A stretch of DNA of 21,753 nt from Coemansia sp. RSA 487 (Eukaryota > Kickxellomycota > Kickxellomycetes > Kickxellales > Kickxellaceae), in NCBI GenBank assembly GCA_027577595.1, contig JANBRJ010000157.1, positions 1 through 21,753 of the forward strand. Reading direction: 5' to 3'. This document shows, one piece after another, positions 17,955 to 21,753 of this stretch. Position numbers and translations under genes: made by a program. The notes below the pieces were generated by a model that had not been told where the DNA came from, searched no databases, and was given only the letters and a program-made list of their open reading frames with translations. The stretch's first letter is position 1; each line of letters starts with the position of its first letter.

Positions 17955-19343
17955 ATGTCTCTGGAAAAGCAAGCTACTATTTCGTGCACACAGCAATGTG
18001 AACAATCTGCAATAGCAAAGGACGTGGCCGAATGCCTAAAGAGTGAGATTCCCGCAGGAGAAACACTTGTAGTGCGCGTGATCCACACATCCGACCATCC
18101 GGTAGACTCGCTGACGCCGCGTCGCACCCACAGTCACTTTAATGCAACCAGCGCCCTCTCACGCCGTGTCCTTATTCTTGTTTCAAGGAACGGCTGCTTT
18201 GTGGCTGGCCTGGAGGTTCATGAATTTGTAACAGTCTCCGCTGATATTCCATGCAGTCTTGACATTTACAATCTGCATCCTGAACAGAACGGCACTGCTG
18301 CTGCTACTGTTGCTGTCACCATGGATGCTTGCATTCAAAAAATTGACACCACAGGTGAGCTTACCGTACGCATGCCGCTAGCACGCTCGTTGGTTGCAGG
18401 CTATGTGTACTCGCTACGAAGGTACAGGTGCGTTGATGGTATCTCCAATATCGGTGTTTACTTGTTTGCACGTGCCCAGCCAGAGTACCTGTTTGCAAAG
18501 TCCCAGCAGAATCGTGGAAAACACACACTTAACGACATGGCTCTAATCAAGTGGTGGCAAGGCACCATACAATCGGCCTTGATGTACGCAATGTCAGCAG
18601 ATGAGTGCAAGAATGAACATGGTACTAGTTCTGATTGCAAGGCTTATTGCGTTATCCCTGGTGCTGCAGCAAGCGAGGCATATGCTCCTTGGTTCCTAGG
18701 TTCCCGCAGAAACACTGATAACAATGCGTCAGCTGAATCTACAGACAAACAAAAATCCGCCAGCAACGATGCTTACACTGAAAACCCGTCTGTACGCTGG
18801 GCCTGGGGCTTGCCATACCCCGATAATGCTCGCGCTCATGACTGTGTATTGCAGTTTCCCGATGACCCAATGACACGCCTACTTTCGGAGTCGCATTCGA
18901 GCTCCTGGTCCGTGGCCATGCTTCTCGAGATGCTCTCTGTAAGCGAAGAATGTGGATCAGGCCACCGCACTGCGTATATATCGGCATCGCTTCCCACAGA
19001 GAACTTTAAACATCCACCTATGGAGCTATTGCCACAAGGCGCTGCCACCGCCTGCCAGGGATCCCTGTCCTTTGACGACTATGACGACATCTTGGTCGCT
19101 CTATTTGACCGAAATATGGATTTTTCGGATACAAAGGCATCTCTATCGTCGACTACACGTCTAAACTCCTATCTTGATTCCAAATATTCGATACAAGCAG
19201 TCGTGGTAAAAACATTCGGTCCATCTGTTTCTCAACGATCCACAGATACATCCGCTGGAACCAGCCCATCAAGCAAAAAGATCGATGCTCCAAAAGTCAA
19301 CGACCTGACAATGATGGTGCGCAAGAAACGCAAGGTCACTTAA
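17955..19343 (+). CDS. RTT109: Histone acetyltransferase Rtt109 (H3 K56/K9/K27)
   Basis: This 462-residue single-exon protein is the fungal-specific acetyltransferase Rtt109, which with Asf1 or Vps75 acetylates newly made histone H3 during replication-coupled nucleosome assembly and DNA repair. It shares family landmarks in order: LTPRRTHSH near residue 55, VSRNGCFVAGLEVHEFVT, YLFAKSQQNRGKHTLND followed by KWWQ, WGLPYPDNARAHDC, and FPDDP with Asp303 and Asp304 matching the essential acidic pair of yeast. The end, DLTMMVRKKRKVT, matches the yeast basic tail. Met306 stands where yeast has Lys290, the auto-acetylated lysine. A low-complexity insert at about 248-285 lies before the WGLPYPD block. 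The start matches the yeast protein in position and opens with the same MSL. Confidence 0.93.
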   Translation: MSLEKQATISCTQQCEQSAIAKDVAECLKSEIPAGETLVVRVIHTSDHPVDSLTPRRTHSHFNATSALSRRVLILVSRNGCFVAGLEVHEFVTVSADIPCSLDIYNLHPEQNGTAAATVAVTMDACIQKIDTTGELTVRMPLARSLVAGYVYSLRRYRCVDGISNIGVYLFARAQPEYLFAKSQQNRGKHTLNDMALIKWWQGTIQSALMYAMSADECKNEHGTSSDCKAYCVIPGAAASEAYAPWFLGSRRNTDNNASAESTDKQKSASNDAYTENPSVRWAWGLPYPDNARAHDCVLQFPDDPMTRLLSESHSSSWSVAMLLEMLSVSEECGSGHRTAYISASLPTENFKHPPMELLPQGAATACQGSLSFDDYDDILVALFDRNMDFSDTKASLSSTTRLNSYLDSKYSIQAVVVKTFGPSVSQRSTDTSAGTSPSSKKIDAPKVNDLTMMVRKKRKVT

Positions 19344-19487
19344 CTAACTATATCATTCAAGCATAAAAGATATCTGCAACTTTACACTTACTCTAGTGAA
19401 GCAAATACCAAAAAAATAACTCCCCACAGAAAAACGAAGTAACGAGAGAAAATAGAGTCCCACACAGTTAGCAATCCTAGATCTTGC
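19344..19487. other. Convergent terminator spacer between RTT109 and ATP7
   Basis: Only 144 bases separate the stop codons of two converging genes, so the transcripts probably overlap at their 3' ends. It is AT-rich, and nothing else is seen. Confidence 0.5.
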
Positions 19488-20015
19488 TTACATGAGAGAC
19501 AGGTTAGGGAACTTTTCGTCGTAGCCATCAACCGTGAACTGGCCCTTCTTAACCATCTCCTCTGTGCGCTGCACAACCTCCGGCTTGGCCTTGACGACAT
19601 CATCGACAGTAAGCTGAGTGACGGGGCGGGCCTGTTCGATATTCTTGACAGTTTCGTTGAGGTCGGTAAGGCTGGCCTGGGTCTCCTTGACGTACTTTTC
19701 AGCAGACGTAACAGCCTTGGCTTCGAACGCAGCGATGGTCTTCAGCTGGTCTGCAAGGTCGACCTTGGCAATCTTTTGGCTCTTTGCGATTTTCTCAAGC
19801 TTATCGACGATATCAGTGTTCTTCAGGATGCGGCGGTAGTGGTCAAAGTCCAGAGGGCGGTCAGCTTCTTGGAGTTGCGTGAGCTGGCGCTCAGCCTCCT
19901 CGTAGCCCTTGCGGAAAGCACCAAGCGACTTGGTTATCTCCGTGTGCTTTGACAGGACCGAGTTGACAACAGGCCAGTTGATAGAAGTAAGGAATTTGCG
20001 GCCGACGGTGGACAT
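19488..20015 (-). CDS. ATP7: Mitochondrial F1Fo-ATP synthase subunit d (peripheral stalk)
   Basis: This 175-residue protein matches fungal ATP synthase subunit d in length and layout. The subunit is part of the peripheral stalk that holds F1 still against the rotor. Family landmarks are INWPVV near the start, SFRKGYEEAERQL-type residues, LDFDHYRRILKNTDIVDKLE, ARPVTQLTVDDVVKAKPEV and EEMVKKGQFTVDGYDEKFPNLSLM at the end. The last stretch closely matches the yeast C-terminus, so the protein is complete. It is mostly helical and charged, with no membrane segment and no long targeting peptide, as in yeast. It is a single exon, convergent with RTT109. Confidence 0.96.
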   Translation of the reverse strand: MSTVGRKFLTSINWPVVNSVLSKHTEITKSLGAFRKGYEEAERQLTQLQEADRPLDFDHYRRILKNTDIVDKLEKIAKSQKIAKVDLADQLKTIAAFEAKAVTSAEKYVKETQASLTDLNETVKNIEQARPVTQLTVDDVVKAKPEVVQRTEEMVKKGQFTVDGYDEKFPNLSLM

Positions 20016-20581
20016 TTCTGTTAGCTAAACGCGCACTAATCTCTGTTTAATTGGCAATCCTATTGTAAAGTTAGAACTGGTAGCAAGGTAAATCAAAGCG
20101 AATGTTAGTTTCTGTAAAAACCAATCGAGTCGGAATCTGCAGCTTCGCCCGTTTTATAATCAAGCTAGCATCCGTCAATAGAGGTAAGGTTTTACAACGA
20201 ACGTTCGATTTGTAGCAATTCTTACCTTTACAATAATAAGAGAGATAATACAACTTTGAAGCAATATGAAGAGAAACACTAAATTTGCTTTTCCAATTTT
20301 ATTTTGACTATTTTTTAGCCAATCCACAATTTGAAGCAATTTTCTAAGAGCACTAAAATACTGATTTGCCTGTGTCCAAAAGCCAGCTCTTATCTCACAA
20401 TTGAATTGTTTAATTTGATTTTGATTTGATGGACGGATATGTAATTATAATCAACATATGCAGTGGGAAAAAGACCGCATATCCAAGTGTAGTGCATAAG
20501 GTGTTTTATGTTTACGTTTTTCCCTCTGTTTGTGTATTTGTTTTTTCTTGTTGCAATTACTTTTTTGAATTCATTTATAGA
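20016..20581. promoter_or_regulatory. Divergent promoter region of ATP7 and the Crh-like gene
   Basis: This 566-base AT-rich spacer lies between two head-to-head genes. On the minus strand TATAAAA occurs at 20152-20158, about 140 bases before the ATP7 start. A CCAAT pentamer at 20121-20125 is on the plus strand. The last 80 bases are T-rich and end in TTTATAG just before the plus-strand start, which could be the end of a leader intron. Confidence 0.4.
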
Positions 20582-21682
20582 ATGAGCCGGTCTTTACGTA
20601 TTCTTTATTGGCAAGCACTTGTATTATTTTTAAACGTCACGCCTGTGGCAGTAGTGGGCTTCGAGGGAATATGTCTTCGGGAGACGTTCTTTGGTCGGGA
20701 CACAAACAGTGATCCCTTTAGCCCTAGGATTCGTGGTGTTACAGGTGTTTCTTCCCCAATATACGAGCTGGAAGAACTGTATCTGCGGGATTCTGTGCAC
20801 AAGCGGAACCTGGTCACAGTTATTCCCCCAGGAAGTGGCCAAATAAACTTGGGCGACATGACCTCTGCGGCTTCTTCAAATAACAACGTTGCCACAAGTA
20901 CCAACGCTCAATCAAGCACATCTAGTGCCGCACAGTCCACTGAAAGCCCGCAATCCACAGCAACAACATCAGATTTTTCAGCCTCCTCATCATCAGCATC
21001 GCCAACTTCAGATTCGCTGTCTAGCGAGACTGTCTCTGGTACTTATTCGCAGGAACCGAGCGGAAGACAGTATACCTGCAAGAGTGACTATGTAGACTTT
21101 TCCAGTGCAGACGCAATGTCAAAGTTTAGCTTTGTGTGGTGCCCAGAAAATGCATACCAGACTGGAAATTCTGTGGTATGGAGACTCACAGAGTCGTGCG
21201 GAACCACGATGGTCTATCCTTGGGACTTTTACTACGGTAAAATCGAAGCGCGCGTGCGCATGGGAGGCGGCAGTGGAGTTGTTACGGCTATGCTTCTTCT
21301 CGGACCAGCCCCTTCTGACGAAATTGATTTAGAATGGGTTGGTAAAGATACGACTCATGTTCAGACAATGTATTACGTGCAGTCACATAGGGTCGATAAT
21401 CTCCCTGAAGTATTTGGTGCTTCCCAAAACAATGGAGATCTAAGCACTACTTTCCAGGATTACGCAATTGAGCTTAATAAGGATAGCGTCAAATGGTATC
21501 TGAACGGGATTCTTTTGCGCACCCTTAATAAGGGCGCTCAGGAATTCCCATCAGATGCAAGCCGTGCGAGACTGGGGATCTGGGACGGCACACAGACTGG
21601 TGGATGGGCTGGAGCTGTCGACTGGTCGAAAGGACCATTCACCGCAGAGATGCAATGGTTTAACTTTACGCCATACTGTTGA
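20582..21682 (+). CDS. Crh-type GH16 cell-wall transglycosylase (chitin-glucan crosslinking)
   Basis: The product is 366 residues from the chosen Met at 20582, which is followed by a hydrophobic stretch of about 25 residues with a basic start, a likely signal peptide or anchor. Residues 95-160 or so are rich in Ser, Thr and Ala, as in O-mannosylated linkers. The C-terminal half is a GH16 fold of the Crh1/Utr2 kind, whose members join chitin to beta-glucan in fungal walls. It shows YYGKIEARVRMG, then DEIDLEW at 246-252 with nucleophile Glu247, Asp249 and acid/base Glu251. It closes with GIWDGTQTGGWAGAVDWSKGPF and a terminal Cys. The linker precedes the domain and no GPI-attachment tail follows it, the reverse of yeast Crh1. 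The frame is open for 52 codons upstream, but that sequence is leader-like. Confidence 0.88.
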   Translation: MSRSLRILYWQALVLFLNVTPVAVVGFEGICLRETFFGRDTNSDPFSPRIRGVTGVSSPIYELEELYLRDSVHKRNLVTVIPPGSGQINLGDMTSAASSNNNVATSTNAQSSTSSAAQSTESPQSTATTSDFSASSSSASPTSDSLSSETVSGTYSQEPSGRQYTCKSDYVDFSSADAMSKFSFVWCPENAYQTGNSVVWRLTESCGTTMVYPWDFYYGKIEARVRMGGGSGVVTAMLLLGPAPSDEIDLEWVGKDTTHVQTMYYVQSHRVDNLPEVFGASQNNGDLSTTFQDYAIELNKDSVKWYLNGILLRTLNKGAQEFPSDASRARLGIWDGTQTGGWAGAVDWSKGPFTAEMQWFNFTPYC

Positions 21683-21753
21683 ATGCCTCAAATTAATTTC
21701 ATTTCTTATTAAACACAACATTGGGAAACTAGAATCTGCACAAGCAGTGATTG
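21683..21753 (+). other. 3' flank of the Crh-like gene
   Basis: The last 71 bases are AT-rich, contain a TTATTAAA stretch that may serve polyadenylation, and run to the window edge. Confidence 0.35.

Noticed and set aside
20426-20581. 52-codon N-terminal extension of the Crh-like enzyme
   Set aside because: It is rich in Phe, Val and Cys, lies in AT-rich leader sequence, and would bury the signal peptide that starts at 20582.

Overview
The window looks like nuclear DNA of an early-diverging fungus. It carries fungal genes: an RTT109 histone acetyltransferase, a Crh-type cell-wall GH16 enzyme and a poly-glutamine regulator that resembles the Medusa family. It also carries eukaryotic mitochondrial genes (QRI7, MRS2, ATP7) and a class II-like eIF4E. 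Most genes are single-exon and moderately GC-rich, set in AT-rich spacers. One gene is split by long GT-AG introns. A Kickxellomycotina-like (Coemansia-type) genome is my guess, from gene style only.

Layout. 124-2241 (-): divergent membrane-anchored long-chain acyl-CoA synthetase-like protein, probably a pseudoenzyme. 2529-3746 (-): QRI7, mitochondrial tRNA t6A synthesis. 3973-5577 (+): MRS2, mitochondrial Mg2+ channel, divergent from QRI7 across 226 bp. 6077-7039 (+): eIF4E-family cap-binding protein of 4EHP type. 7688-13464 (-): a gene I assembled from six exons whose phases all fit, encoding about 841 residues with poly-Q tracts and a conserved C-terminal domain. A possible extra 5' exon lies at 14646-14737. 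14738-17954: more than 3 kb with no gene I can support, but with small repeats. 17955-19343 (+): RTT109. 19488-20015 (-): ATP7, convergent with RTT109. 20582-21682 (+): Crh-like GH16 transglycosylase.

The genes do not form a pathway. QRI7, MRS2 and ATP7 all serve mitochondria, but they are spread out and interrupted by unrelated genes. I see no mobile element, tRNA, rRNA, CRISPR array or viral remnant. The most notable points are the lost catalytic motifs in the acyl-CoA synthetase-like protein, the Rtt109 copy lacking the lysine that is auto-acetylated in yeast, the mixed cap-pocket residues of the eIF4E, the inverted domain order of the Crh-like enzyme, and the split regulator with its large noncoding 5' region. 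I found no convincing new multi-gene system.
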